DNA of 64,000 nucleotides from Janibacter endophyticus (GCF_016888335.1 NZ_JAFEJG010000004.1:558001-622000), one strand, 5' to 3'. Shown: positions 56,627 through 64,000, counted from the first letter of the stretch. Translations and numbers: made by a program. Notes: generated by a model not told the origin, from the letters alone.

Positions 56627-58048
56627 ATGGCGGCACGGGACGACGAGGACGGCATGCTCCTGGCGGATCTGCGGGCAACGCTCGGGGACATCGGGGTGCT
56701 CACCGATCGGGCAGACGTGGCCGCCTACCTCACGGACTGGACCGGGACCCGGCACGGCGTCGCGCTCGCGGTCCTCCGGCCGGCGAGCACCGGCGAGGTG
56801 GCCGAGGCCGTCCGGCTTTGCGCCGCCGCGGGGGTCGCGGTCACCCCGCAGGGCGGCAACACCGGTCTTGTCGGAGGAGGCATCGCTGGCCCGGAGCGCC
56901 GGAGCGTCGTGCTCTCGCTGTCGCGGATGCGCCAGGTCCGTTCCATCGACCCGGTCGGCGACACGATCGTCGTCGACGCCGGGGTGGTCCTGGCCGACAT
57001 CCACGACGCCGCCGACCGCGCGGGTCGGCTCTTCCCCGTCTCACTCGGCTCGGAGGGCTCATGCACCGTGGGCGGCCTCGTCTCGACCAACGCCGGCGGC
57101 ACGGCGGTACTGCGTTACGGCATGACCCGTGACCTCGTCCTCGGGCTTGAGGTCGTGCTCCCCGACGGCCGGGTCTGGGACGGGCTGCGGACCCTGCGCA
57201 AGGACAACACCGGCTACGACCTCAAGCAGCTCTTCATCGGAGCGGAGGGCACGCTCGGCGTCGTCACAGGCGTCGCTCTCCGCCTGGTGCCGGCCACGCC
57301 GCGTCGGGCAACCGCTCTCGTCGGGCTGGCGGGCATCGGCGAGGCGGTGGCCCTGCTGCCGGTGCTGCGTGAGCACGCCGGGGATCAGCTCACGGCCTTC
57401 GAGGTGATCAATGCCGAGGCCCTCGACCTCGTCGTGAGCAACGTCCCCGGCGCCCGGCACCCCTTCGGCCCTCGTCCTTGGTACGCCCTCGTCGAGGTCG
57501 CGGGCACGACCGACGAGGTCGAGGTCCGTCTCGAGGAGGCGCTCAGCGCCGCGCTCGACGTCGGCCTGCTCGACGATGACATCGTCGTCGCCGGCACCGG
57601 CGCCCAGCGGGCGGCGCTGTGGGCGCTGCGCGAGGGAATCTCGGAGGCGCAGCAGGCTCCCGGGCTGTCGATCAAGCACGACGTCACCCTGCCCGCCACC
57701 GCGCTGTCCGACTTCGTCGAGCTCACAGGCCGGCGCCTCGGCGAGCGGCTCCCGGGAGTCCGGCTCATCACCTACGGGCACGTAGGAGACGGCAACCTCC
57801 ACTACAACCTCTCACCGGCTCGCGGTGAGGGCGAGGCGCTCAGGGCATGTGCGGCCGAGCTCACCGAGATCGTCTACGACGAGGTACGGCGTCGTTCGGG
57901 CAGCATCAGCGCCGAGCACGGGGTGGGCACGGCGAAACGTGACGCGGTCGCAGTCTCGAAGAGCGCCGAGGAGATCGGCCTCATGCGAGCAGTGAAGGAC
58001 GCCATCGACCCGGCCGGGCTCATGAACCCCGGGAAGGTCGTCCCCTGA
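56627..58048 (+). CDS. FAD-binding oxidase, GlcD/D-lactate dehydrogenase type
   Basis: 473 residues of the VAO/PCMH family. FAD-binding half: GVAVTPQGGNTGLVGGGIAG, DAGVVLADIHDAADRAGRLF, GSEGSCTVGGLVSTNAGGTA, RYGMTRDLVLGLEVVLPDG and FIGAEGTLGVVTGVALRL. C-terminal half: YGHVGDGNLHYNLSP and SAEHGVGTAKR, with the metal-binding His of D-2-hydroxyacid dehydrogenases. It takes electrons from a D-2-hydroxy acid. Having both an L-type (FMN) and a D-type (FAD) oxidase in one unit suggests handling of both stereoisomers. ATG 56627 has GAGGTGG upstream; ATG 56594 would overlap the previous gene. Confidence 0.9.
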   Translation: MAARDDEDGMLLADLRATLGDIGVLTDRADVAAYLTDWTGTRHGVALAVLRPASTGEVAEAVRLCAAAGVAVTPQGGNTGLVGGGIAGPERRSVVLSLSRMRQVRSIDPVGDTIVVDAGVVLADIHDAADRAGRLFPVSLGSEGSCTVGGLVSTNAGGTAVLRYGMTRDLVLGLEVVLPDGRVWDGLRTLRKDNTGYDLKQLFIGAEGTLGVVTGVALRLVPATPRRATALVGLAGIGEAVALLPVLREHAGDQLTAFEVINAEALDLVVSNVPGARHPFGPRPWYALVEVAGTTDEVEVRLEEALSAALDVGLLDDDIVVAGTGAQRAALWALREGISEAQQAPGLSIKHDVTLPATALSDFVELTGRRLGERLPGVRLITYGHVGDGNLHYNLSPARGEGEALRACAAELTEIVYDEVRRRSGSISAEHGVGTAKRDAVAVSKSAEEIGLMRAVKDAIDPAGLMNPGKVVP

Positions 58049-58080
58049 GCTCTTGCCAACGGACCGTGGGCGAGCGGACC

Positions 58081-58518
58081 TTAGCCGGCGGGGTGCCGTG
58101 GGACATGCTGAGCGAGCTTCTCCGCCATGCGCTCGCCGAGGACCTGCAGACCGCTCCGGGGCCGGATCATCACCTCGAAGTCGGTGATGAGGCCCTCGTC
58201 GTCGATCTCGATGAGGTCGACACCCTTGAGGGAACGGTCGCCGACACGGGCCGAGAACTCCAGGGCGACCGACCGCCCGTCCTCGGAGACGAACTCCCGG
58301 TGGTACGTGAAGTCCTCGAAGATCGTGATGACCGTGCTGAGGATGAGGTGCACGGCGGCGGCGCCCTCGTACGGCGTGTGCGCCATCGGCGAGCGGAAGA
58401 CCGCGTCCGGGTGGAGGATCTCCGGCAACCTGCTGACGTCGGCCGCGGCGACCCCCTCGTGCCAGCGCTCGAGGGTCCGCTGCGCGGCGGGGGCCAGGGT
58501 GGGGTTGGTCGTGTCCAC
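58081..58518 (-). CDS. Nuclear transport factor 2 (SnoaL-like) family protein
   Basis: 145 residues of the cone-shaped NTF2 fold: ERWHEGVAAADVSRLPEILH, PDAVFRSPMAHTPYEG, FTYHREFVSEDGRSVALEFS, VGDRSLKGVDLIEIDDEGLI. Known relatives include small isomerases, cyclases and hydrolases, and binding-only proteins, so no reaction is assigned. The start is GTG 58518. It is convergent with the FAD oxidase gene and not obviously part of the island. Confidence 0.8.
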   Translation of the reverse strand: MDTTNPTLAPAAQRTLERWHEGVAAADVSRLPEILHPDAVFRSPMAHTPYEGAAAVHLILSTVITIFEDFTYHREFVSEDGRSVALEFSARVGDRSLKGVDLIEIDDEGLITDFEVMIRPRSGLQVLGERMAEKLAQHVPRHPAG

Positions 58519-58687
58519 GGTGCTCCGATCGTCGGGTCTGGGGGTGAGGGCTCCCCGGCAACGTACCGGCGTCGCCGTCCGGTCGGGACGAGGTGGGGAT
58601 ATCCCCGTCGGCGAAGGGCGTGGGCCGCGCTCCCGCCCCCTTCGCCTGCCCGCGACCAACCACGGGACGACAGGGTTGGATGGTCCC

Positions 58688-59107
58688 GTGACCCCCCTCC
58701 GCCCCGAGCGGTCGGCCGGGCGTCCCTCCCGGGACGTCGCGGACCGGCCGGACGTGTCGCTCGACGGTGGCGTCGTCATGGCGTCGGGCGACCCGGTCGG
58801 CAGCGTCACCCTCGGGCCGGTCGTCGATGGTGACGCGCTGCTCTGGTACGAGATCGACGGGCCGCACCGGGGCAGGGGGTACGCGACCTGCGCGGTGGCC
58901 CTGGCGCTCGGGGACGCGGCGCGCGGTGGAGTCCGGCGGGTCGTCGCCGAGGTCGCCATCGGCAACCCGGCATCGCGGAAGGTGCTGCAGCGCAACGGCT
59001 TCCGTGTCGTCGAGACGGACGGGCCGATCCACGTCGGCGCCGACGAGGAGCCGGCGCTCCGCTACGTCCGCGAGCTCGAACTGGCCGGACCCCGGGGCCG
59101 CAGGTGA
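58688..59107 (+). CDS. GNAT family N-acetyltransferase
   Basis: 139 residues, a compact GNAT fold. The acetyl-CoA loop is HRGRGYATCAVALALGD (R-G-x-G-x-A) and the later part EVAIGNPASRKVLQRNGFRV VE resembles the RimJ/RimL type. The N-terminal strand pair is short, so the domain is smaller than average. Start GTG 58688. Acceptor unknown. Confidence 0.75.
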   Translation: MTPLRPERSAGRPSRDVADRPDVSLDGGVVMASGDPVGSVTLGPVVDGDALLWYEIDGPHRGRGYATCAVALALGDAARGGVRRVVAEVAIGNPASRKVLQRNGFRVVETDGPIHVGADEEPALRYVRELELAGPRGRR

Positions 59108-59156
59108 GTAGACCGATCTGTGGCGGCGCCCGCCCGGCGGCTACCACGCTCGCCCC

Positions 59157-59462
59157 ATGAGCGCACTCGTCGCAGTCGTCGTCCGCACCCTCGTCCTCGC
59201 CGGGCTCTCCTGGCTCACCTCCCTCCTCGACACCATGTCCACGGGTGCCTGGCTGCGCACGGCGCTCGTCTGGCTCGCGGTGGGCGTGCTCGTCGGTGTG
59301 CTCGCCGCGCTCCAGACGCAGGACTTCTCGGCGGACCTGGACCGCGACGTGCTGATCAGCGACCTGACCTCCCTCACCCCCTTCATCGCCGGCCTCGTCG
59401 TCGTGCCGGCAGCCCTCGGCGGGCTCCTCGGCCGCATCCTGTGGGAGAGCCGCACCCGCTGA
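59157..59462 (+). CDS. Hypothetical small membrane protein
   Basis: 101 residues with three hydrophobic stretches (LVAVVVRTLVLAGLSWLTSL; LVWLAVGVLVGVLAALQTQD; FIAGLVVVPAALGGLLGRIL) separated by a short acidic loop DFSADLDRDVLISD. No family recognised. It is preceded by the GNAT gene (50 nt) and followed by the alcohol dehydrogenase gene (25 nt), so the three may be co-transcribed. Confidence 0.65.
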   Translation: MSALVAVVVRTLVLAGLSWLTSLLDTMSTGAWLRTALVWLAVGVLVGVLAALQTQDFSADLDRDVLISDLTSLTPFIAGLVVVPAALGGLLGRILWESRTR

Positions 59463-59487
59463 CGCGGCGACGAGGCACGATGGCCTG

Positions 59488-60528
59488 GTGCGTGCCGTCC
59501 TCATCACCCAGACCGCAGTCGTCCCCACCGTCACCGAGGTCCCGGACCCGGCCTGCCCGCCGGGCGGGGTGGTCGTCGACGTCGCGGCCACGGGGGTGTG
59601 CCGCTCCGACTGGCACGCGTGGATGGGGCACGACCCCGTCGAGCTGCCGCACGTGCCGGGTCACGAGCTCGTGGGGACGATCCGGGAGGTCGGCGAAGGG
59701 GTGACCCGCTGGCGGGTCGGCGACCGGGTCACGACCCCCTTCGTCTGCGGGTGCGGGGTGTGCGCGTGGTGCCTCGCGGGGGAGTCGCAGGTGTGCCCCG
59801 ACCAGACCCAGCCGGGCTTCACGGGATGGGGCTCCTTCGCCGAGCGGGTCGCTCTCCACGCTGCGGACCACAACCTCGTCGCCCTCCCGGACGCGATCGG
59901 CGACATCGAGGCGGCGGCGCTCGGCTGCCGTTTCGCGACGGCCTACCGGGCCGTGGCCCAGCACGGCGCAGCAGGCGAAGGGCACTGGGTCGCGGTCCAC
60001 GGGGCCGGCGGGGTAGGCCTGTCTGCCCTGCTCGTCGCGAAGGCGCTCGGCGCCCAGGTGGTGGCCGTGGACGTGGCACCCGCCTCGCTCGCGCTCGCGA
60101 CCGACCTCGGTGCGGACGTCGTCGTGGACGGGTCCGGCCAGACGCCGGCGCAGGTCGGCGCCGCGGTCACCGAGGTCACCGGCGGCGGCGCCCACGTCTC
60201 CCTCGATGCCTACGGATCTCCTCCGACCGCAACGGGATCCGTCCTCTCCCTTCGCCGCCGGGGACGCCACGTCCAGGCAGGGCTGCTCCTCGGTGACCAG
60301 GCGACCCCGCCGCTGCCGATGGACCGCGTCGTCGGGTGGGAGCTGTCGATCCACGGGACCCACGGGCTCGCGGCCGCGGACTACCCGGCGATGCTCGACC
60401 TCGTCGCCGGCCGCATCGACCTGGCCCGGCTCGTCGGGGCGGTGGTCCCGCTCGAGGACGCCCCGGACGCCCTCGCCGGCCTCGGCTCACCCCCGGCGCA
60501 CCCCGGCGTCACCGTCGTCCGCCCCTGA
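59488..60528 (+). CDS. Zinc-dependent alcohol dehydrogenase (MDR)
   Basis: 346 residues. Catalytic zinc site: GVCRSDWHAWMGHD (Cys) with VPGHELVG (His, Glu). Structural zinc: CGCGVCAWCLAGESQVC. NAD(P) motif: GAGGVGLSALLVAKALGAQV. GFTGWGSFAERVAL and AALGCRFATAYRA are common in aldehyde/alcohol dehydrogenases of the threonine-dehydrogenase-like group. Start GTG 59488. Substrate open; the next unit responds to nitric oxide, but no functional link is shown. A strong terminator follows. Confidence 0.88.
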   Translation: MRAVLITQTAVVPTVTEVPDPACPPGGVVVDVAATGVCRSDWHAWMGHDPVELPHVPGHELVGTIREVGEGVTRWRVGDRVTTPFVCGCGVCAWCLAGESQVCPDQTQPGFTGWGSFAERVALHAADHNLVALPDAIGDIEAAALGCRFATAYRAVAQHGAAGEGHWVAVHGAGGVGLSALLVAKALGAQVVAVDVAPASLALATDLGADVVVDGSGQTPAQVGAAVTEVTGGGAHVSLDAYGSPPTATGSVLSLRRRGRHVQAGLLLGDQATPPLPMDRVVGWELSIHGTHGLAAADYPAMLDLVAGRIDLARLVGAVVPLEDAPDALAGLGSPPAHPGVTVVRP

Positions 60529-60536
60529 CCCACCCC

Positions 60537-60565
60537 GCCCGGGCAGCTGTGGACCCTGCCCGGGC
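60537..60565 (+). terminator. Terminator after the alcohol dehydrogenase gene
   Basis: GCCCGGGCAG (60537-60546) and CTGCCCGGGC (60556-60565) form a perfect 10-bp stem with a 9-nt loop, 9 nt after the stop codon. Confidence 0.75.
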
Positions 60566-60600
60566 AGCGGCGGGGCTGGACAGGGCGGCTCTTGTCTAGG

Positions 60601-60619
60601 AGTCTCTTACTATGAGACT
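60601..60619. promoter_or_regulatory. Inverted repeat across the Rrf2 start codon, candidate autoregulatory operator
   Basis: AGTCTC-TTACTAT-GAGACT has perfect 6-bp arms and contains the ATG of the Rrf2 gene (60612). Rrf2 regulators commonly bind inverted repeats at their own promoters. Confidence 0.5.
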
Positions 60620-61070
60620 TGAGGTTACGCGGAGGGCGGAGCTCGCGGTGCAGGCCGTCGCGGTGCTCGCGCCGGGCGGCGCCCGGCTCAAGGCGCCCGC
60701 GCTCGCCGCGGCGCTCGGCACGACGCCGGGCTTCGTCGCCCAGGTCGTCGGTCCGCTCGTCAAGGCCGGCTGGGTCCGCTCGGTGCCCGGCCCGACCGGG
60801 GGCTACTCGCTCACCGAGGTCGCCTCGGACGCGTCCGTGCTCGACGTCATCGAGGCGGTCGACGGGCCCACCGCCGACGGCCACTGCGTCGCCCAGGACA
60901 AGACCTGCGGCGTCGGCGCGGCCTGCGCCCTCCACGATGCCTGGACCCAGGCCCGGGACACCCTCACCACGGCGCTCGCCGCGACCCCCGCGGTCCGCGC
61001 TGCGCAACCGCTCGAGGCCCCTCCCAGGGCTCGTCGCACCTCACGGACCACCGCGTCCACCATCGCCTGA
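60612..61070 (+). CDS. Rrf2 family iron-sulfur regulator, NsrR-like
   Basis: 152 residues. The winged helix contains EVTRRAELAVQAVAVLAP, LAAALGTTPGFVAQVVGPLV and GWVRSVPGPTGGYSLTE. Three Cys in HCVAQDKTCGVGAACAL (C-x6-C-x5-C) match the cluster ligands of NsrR/IscR-like sensors. The C-terminal 30 residues are Ala/Arg/Thr-rich and probably disordered. The downstream RIC gene makes nitric oxide or iron-sulfur damage the likely signal. An inverted repeat straddles its start codon. Confidence 0.88.
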   Translation: MRLEVTRRAELAVQAVAVLAPGGARLKAPALAAALGTTPGFVAQVVGPLVKAGWVRSVPGPTGGYSLTEVASDASVLDVIEAVDGPTADGHCVAQDKTCGVGAACALHDAWTQARDTLTTALAATPAVRAAQPLEAPPRARRTSRTTASTIA

Positions 61071-61090
61071 CCGATCAGAAGGAGCACGTC

Positions 61091-61798
61091 ATGGCTGTCA
61101 CCACCACCGCCACCCTCGGCGACCTCGTCACCGAGGACCCCCGTCGCGCCCGAGTCCTCGAGCGCTACGAGATCGACTACTGCTGCAACGGCCAGCGCTC
61201 GCTCGCCGACGCTGCCGTCGAGGCCGGCCTCGACGTCGACGAGGTGAGCACCGCCCTCGACCTGCCCGACGCCCCGCCGGCGGCCCCCCTTCGTCAGCTC
61301 GAGCTGGCCGCCCTCGCGCACGACATCGTCGACACCCACCACGCGTACCTGTGGGAGGAGATGCCGCGGCTGCAGGCGCTCGTCGACAAGGTCCACACCG
61401 TCCACGGCGCCAACCACCCGGAGCTCGCCCGCGTCCGCGAGGCCTACACGGCCGCCGTCGCCGACCTCGACCCGCACATGACCCGCGAGGAGCGCGTGCT
61501 CTTCCCGGCCGTCTCCAAGCTCGAGAAGGCGCAGGCCCCGGTCGCCTTCGCCTTCGGCTCGCTCGCCGAGCCGATCACCCAGATGCTCGCCGAGCACGAC
61601 GTCGTCGGGGACCTCTTCAAGGAGATGCGCGCGCTCACCGGGGGTTACGCCCCGCCGGAGGACGCCTGCGGCTCGTACCGCGCGATGCTCGCCGGGCTCG
61701 AGGAGATGGAGCGCGATCTCCACGAGCACATCCACAAGGAGAACAACGTCCTCTTCCCCCAGGTGCTCGAGCTCGAGGCGCGAGTCGCCGGCGTCTGA
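61091..61798 (+). CDS. ric: Iron-sulfur cluster repair di-iron protein (RIC/YtfE/ScdA)
   Basis: 235 residues. The N-terminal DUF542 part has YEIDYCCNGQRSLADAAVEA (conserved CC). The hemerythrin-like part supplies iron ligands: DTHHAYLWEEMP, DPHMTREERVLFP, LAEHDVVGDLFKEMR and HEHIHKENNVLFP. RIC proteins restore iron-sulfur clusters after nitrosative or oxidative damage. It follows the NsrR-like gene by 20 nt with GAAGGAG just before the ATG, a classic two-gene stress operon. Confidence 0.94.
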   Translation: MAVTTTATLGDLVTEDPRRARVLERYEIDYCCNGQRSLADAAVEAGLDVDEVSTALDLPDAPPAAPLRQLELAALAHDIVDTHHAYLWEEMPRLQALVDKVHTVHGANHPELARVREAYTAAVADLDPHMTREERVLFPAVSKLEKAQAPVAFAFGSLAEPITQMLAEHDVVGDLFKEMRALTGGYAPPEDACGSYRAMLAGLEEMERDLHEHIHKENNVLFPQVLELEARVAGV

Positions 61799-61875
61799 CC
61801 CTTCGAGGCTCGTCGCCGGACTCCTCGCACGTCAGGGAGCAGGGGGACCGCTGGGCTCCTCGCACCCCAGGAGCA
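61799..61875. repeat. REP-like element, family 2, second locus
   Basis: Starts directly at the RIC stop with CCCTTCGAGGCTCG, as at 28794. It holds two cores, CTCCTCGCACGTCAGGGAG and GCTCCTCGCACCCCAGGAGC; the latter is a perfect 6-bp stem around an 8-nt loop. It probably also terminates the RIC operon. Confidence 0.55.
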
Positions 61876-61895
61876 GCGCCTCCTACGCTGAGCCG

Positions 61896-63593
61896 GTGAG
61901 ATCACCTGCGCCCGAAGGGGTGACCCGCTGGCTGCATCAGGCGGCCGCCCGCTGGGTCGCCGAGGCGCACGTCCTCGCGACGGCCCTCGGGGTCCTCGGG
62001 TTCGTCGGGTCGCTCACCCCTTCGCTCCTGCCGCGGACGGCACTCTTCCAGGGCGTCGTGACCGGCGTGAGCACGGCCGCCTGGTACGGCCTCGGCGCCC
62101 TGCTCGCCGCCGTCCTCGGCGGGCTCGCCCGGTGGGCGGACCTGCGGGTCGAGATGCGGCGGGAGGTCCGCCGCGGGCTGCGCCGCACCTGGGCGGGGCT
62201 GCTCGCCGCGATCCTCGCCGCCGCCCCCTTCGTCGCCCTGAGCCAGCAGCGCTCGCTGGCCCGCGCCTTCGAGCTGCCCGAGCCGACGGTCCTGCGGGCG
62301 CTCTCCAGCGGGATCGTCGCCGTGATCTCGCTCGCCGTCGTCGTCGCGATCTGGTGGGGGCTGCGCTGGCTCTACCGCCGCGTCCTCGGGCGGCTGCACC
62401 GACTGCCGAGCATCGTCGGCTCGCTGCTTGCGGGGCTGACCGTCGTCGCGCTCGTCGCCGGTGTCGCGCAGTACGTCGTCCTCGGCGGGCTGCTCCGCGT
62501 CGTCGGCGGCAACGAGGTCGTCGCCAACGCCGCGACCCCCGACGGCATCAGCCAGCCGCGGCTCCGGACGCTCTCGGGCAGCCCGGACTCGCGCGAGCCG
62601 TGGGGGACGCTCGGCTACGAGGGCCGCAACTTCGTCGGGTCCGCGACGACCCGTCAGGCCATCGCCGAGACCACCGGCCGCCGGGCGCTCGACCCGATCC
62701 GCGTCTACGCCGCTGCCCGCGGGGATCGGACCGTCGAGGCGACCACGGACGCGGTCCTCGCCGAGCTCGACCGGACCGACGCGTGGTCGCGCTCGCACCT
62801 CATCGTCTTCACCACGACCGGTCGTGGCTGGGTCAACCGGTGGAGCGTCGGCGCGGCCGAGTACCTCACCGGTGGCGACGTCGCGTCGGTCGCGATCCAG
62901 CACTCGAACCTCCCCTCCGCGCTCGCCGTCCTCGACGCCCCCTCGAGCCCCCGCGAGGCCGGCCGGGCGCTCACCGAGGCAGTCCTCGAGCGGGTCGCGT
63001 CGATGCCGAGCGGGGAGCGCCCCCGGGTCTTCGTCAGTGGCGAGTCCCTCGGGGCCTACGGCGGCAACGCCGCCTTCGCCTCCGCTGCCGACATGCTCCG
63101 GCGGGTCGACGGGGCGGTGTGGTCGGGGACGCCGCAGTTCAGCGACATCTACACCGAGATCACCGAGTCCCGCCAGGGCGGCTCGACGCAGGTCGACCCG
63201 GTCATCGACAACGGTCGGCACGTGCGCTTCGCGGGGTCGCCCGCCGAGCTCACCGCCGACCGCTACGGGCGCGGGCTCGCCGAGTGGCAGTCGCCCCGGG
63301 TCGCCTATCTCCAGCACCGCTCCGACCCCGTTGCGTGGTGGTCGCCCAGGCTGCTCTTCGAGGAGCCGGACTGGCTCCGCGAGGACCGGGCCGGGTCGAG
63401 CGCGGAGCAGATGACGTGGCTGCCGGTCATCACCTTCTGGCAGGTGACCGCCGACCTCGCGGTCGCGATGCGGCCACCCGCGGGGGAGGGGCACCGCTAC
63501 CGCGACGAGCTCGTCCCCGCCTGGGCCGGGGTGCTCGGGCAGGACCCGGCCGCCGATCACTCCGCGGTCATCGAGGCGATCCGCGGGGGCTGA
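61896..63593 (+). CDS. Membrane-embedded alpha/beta hydrolase (Abhydrolase_9 family)
   Basis: 565 residues. The N-terminal third (about 25-215) has four to five hydrophobic helices (LATALGVLGFVGSLTPSLLP; FQGVVTGVSTAAWYGLGALL; GIVAVISLAVVVAIWWGLRW; IVGSLLAGLTVVALVAGVAQ). The C-terminal hydrolase domain carries the nucleophile elbow VSGESLGAYGG and SVAIQHSNLPSALAVLDAP. This two-part layout is the actinobacterial PF15420/PF10081 family. Esterase or lipase activity at the cell envelope is inferred. Start GTG 61896. Confidence 0.85.
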   Translation: MRSPAPEGVTRWLHQAAARWVAEAHVLATALGVLGFVGSLTPSLLPRTALFQGVVTGVSTAAWYGLGALLAAVLGGLARWADLRVEMRREVRRGLRRTWAGLLAAILAAAPFVALSQQRSLARAFELPEPTVLRALSSGIVAVISLAVVVAIWWGLRWLYRRVLGRLHRLPSIVGSLLAGLTVVALVAGVAQYVVLGGLLRVVGGNEVVANAATPDGISQPRLRTLSGSPDSREPWGTLGYEGRNFVGSATTRQAIAETTGRRALDPIRVYAAARGDRTVEATTDAVLAELDRTDAWSRSHLIVFTTTGRGWVNRWSVGAAEYLTGGDVASVAIQHSNLPSALAVLDAPSSPREAGRALTEAVLERVASMPSGERPRVFVSGESLGAYGGNAAFASAADMLRRVDGAVWSGTPQFSDIYTEITESRQGGSTQVDPVIDNGRHVRFAGSPAELTADRYGRGLAEWQSPRVAYLQHRSDPVAWWSPRLLFEEPDWLREDRAGSSAEQMTWLPVITFWQVTADLAVAMRPPAGEGHRYRDELVPAWAGVLGQDPAADHSAVIEAIRGG

Positions 63594-63611
63594 CCCGCCT
63601 ACCGTGGGCGC

Positions 63612-64000
63612 ATGCGTCTCAAGCCCGGCCGTCCTGACCTCTCCCGGTACCGCGACCGCTTCGACGTCCCGGAGGCGAAGGGGGCCCGCCGCGTCACCTT
63701 CCTCGGCGTCTCCACCCTCGTCCTCGACGACGGGGAGTCGGCGATCATGACCGACGGGTTCTTCAGCCGGCCGGGCCTGCTCTCGGTCGCCGCCCGCAAG
63801 ATCACCCCGGACCACGAGCGGGTCGCGGCCGGGCTGCGGCTCGGCGGTGTCGACCGGCTCGACGCGGTGGTCCCCGTCCACGCCCACTTCGACCACGTCA
63901 TGGACTCCCCGCTCGTCGCCGAGCTCACCGGCGCCCGGCTCGCCGGTGACGAGTCGGCCCTCCAGGTGGGGGTCGGCCACGCGCTGCCCGCCGACCGGCG
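63612..64000 (+). CDS. MBL-fold metallo-hydrolase, 3' part beyond the window
   Basis: The 129 visible residues begin RLKPGRPDLSRYRDRFDVPE. They contain VTFLGVSTLVLDDGESAIMT DGFFSRPG and the metal motif PVHAHFDHVMDSP (HxHxDH with one changed spacing: H-A-H-F-D-H). This is the N-terminal half of a beta-lactamase-fold hydrolase of the UlaG/RomA-like type. The C-terminal metal ligands lie outside the window, so activity and substrate stay open. Confidence 0.8.
   Translation, partial: MRLKPGRPDLSRYRDRFDVPEAKGARRVTFLGVSTLVLDDGESAIMTDGFFSRPGLLSVAARKITPDHERVAAGLRLGGVDRLDAVVPVHAHFDHVMDSPLVAELTGARLAGDESALQVGVGHALPADR

Noticed and set aside
1-64000. CCCTTCG as a chromosome-segregation (KOPS/Chi-like) signal
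   Set aside because: It appears about equally on both strands in the part counted, whereas such signals are strand-biased.
1-64000. tRNA, rRNA or riboswitch genes
   Set aside because: No tRNA T-loop/anticodon pattern, rRNA block or recognisable riboswitch core was found in the gaps on either strand.

Overview
The window is about 70% GC and is packed with ORFs that often start at GTG and overlap as ATGA or GTGA. It carries actinobacterial hallmarks: a GAF-ANTAR regulator, a DUF3152 protein, a DUF222/HNH endonuclease behind a mycobacterial-type LexA box, an NYN protein and an Abhydrolase_9 membrane hydrolase. I infer a chromosomal segment of a Micrococcales actinobacterium, perhaps Intrasporangiaceae (Janibacter-like). 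The genus is a guess from gene style. I see no rRNA, tRNA, CRISPR array, insertion sequence or prophage.

1-41.7 kb is mostly housekeeping and accessory metabolism in short transcription units: oxidoreductases (MDR, SDR, OYE, AKR), exonuclease III, ArsC and YaaA; a GPH symporter; an HPr-kinase-like/PqqD-like protein coupled to a PPK2 polyphosphate kinase; GAF-ANTAR, App1 and Fpg/Nei; a DUF4097-response regulator-histidine kinase operon; malic enzyme; PucR facing DadA; the SOS-box HNH gene beside an Orc1/Cdc6-like ATPase; NnrD with a histidine phosphatase; DsrE with an AhpD-like protein; a frameshifted CynX-type MFS gene; GlgC, an SMP-30 protein, a lactate-monooxygenase-like enzyme and a DksA-like protein. 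This part also holds gene remnants (LuxR, a secreted protein, DUF1345) and several families of short palindromic intergenic repeats.

41.7-58.1 kb is a sugar-diacid (aldarate) catabolic island. The kdgD - ketoglutarate-semialdehyde dehydrogenase - gudD operon converts D-glucarate to 2-oxoglutarate. A LysR regulator sits between it and a divergent tctCBA-usp-glucarate-dehydratase-like operon for uptake. Both promoters share one layout: an inverted repeat GATGC-N7-GCATC, then 18 nt, then TTGGAC, then 19 nt, then TACNNT. Next come an L-talarate/galactarate dehydratase with a FadR-type regulator, then a 2-hydroxyacid dehydrogenase, an AEC transporter, an FMN 2-hydroxyacid oxidase and a GlcD-like FAD oxidase. 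Four 15-bp operators of form ACTYRT-N3-ATRAGT lie in tandem pairs before the talarate dehydratase and the FMN oxidase, and probably define the FadR regulon.

58.1-64 kb returns to small units: an NTF2-like protein, a GNAT protein, a zinc alcohol dehydrogenase, an Rrf2 (NsrR-like) regulator with the RIC/YtfE iron-sulfur repair protein, a membrane alpha/beta hydrolase, and an MBL-fold hydrolase cut by the window edge. The most interesting material is the pair of regulatory architectures in the aldarate island and the HprK/PqqD-PPK2 pair.
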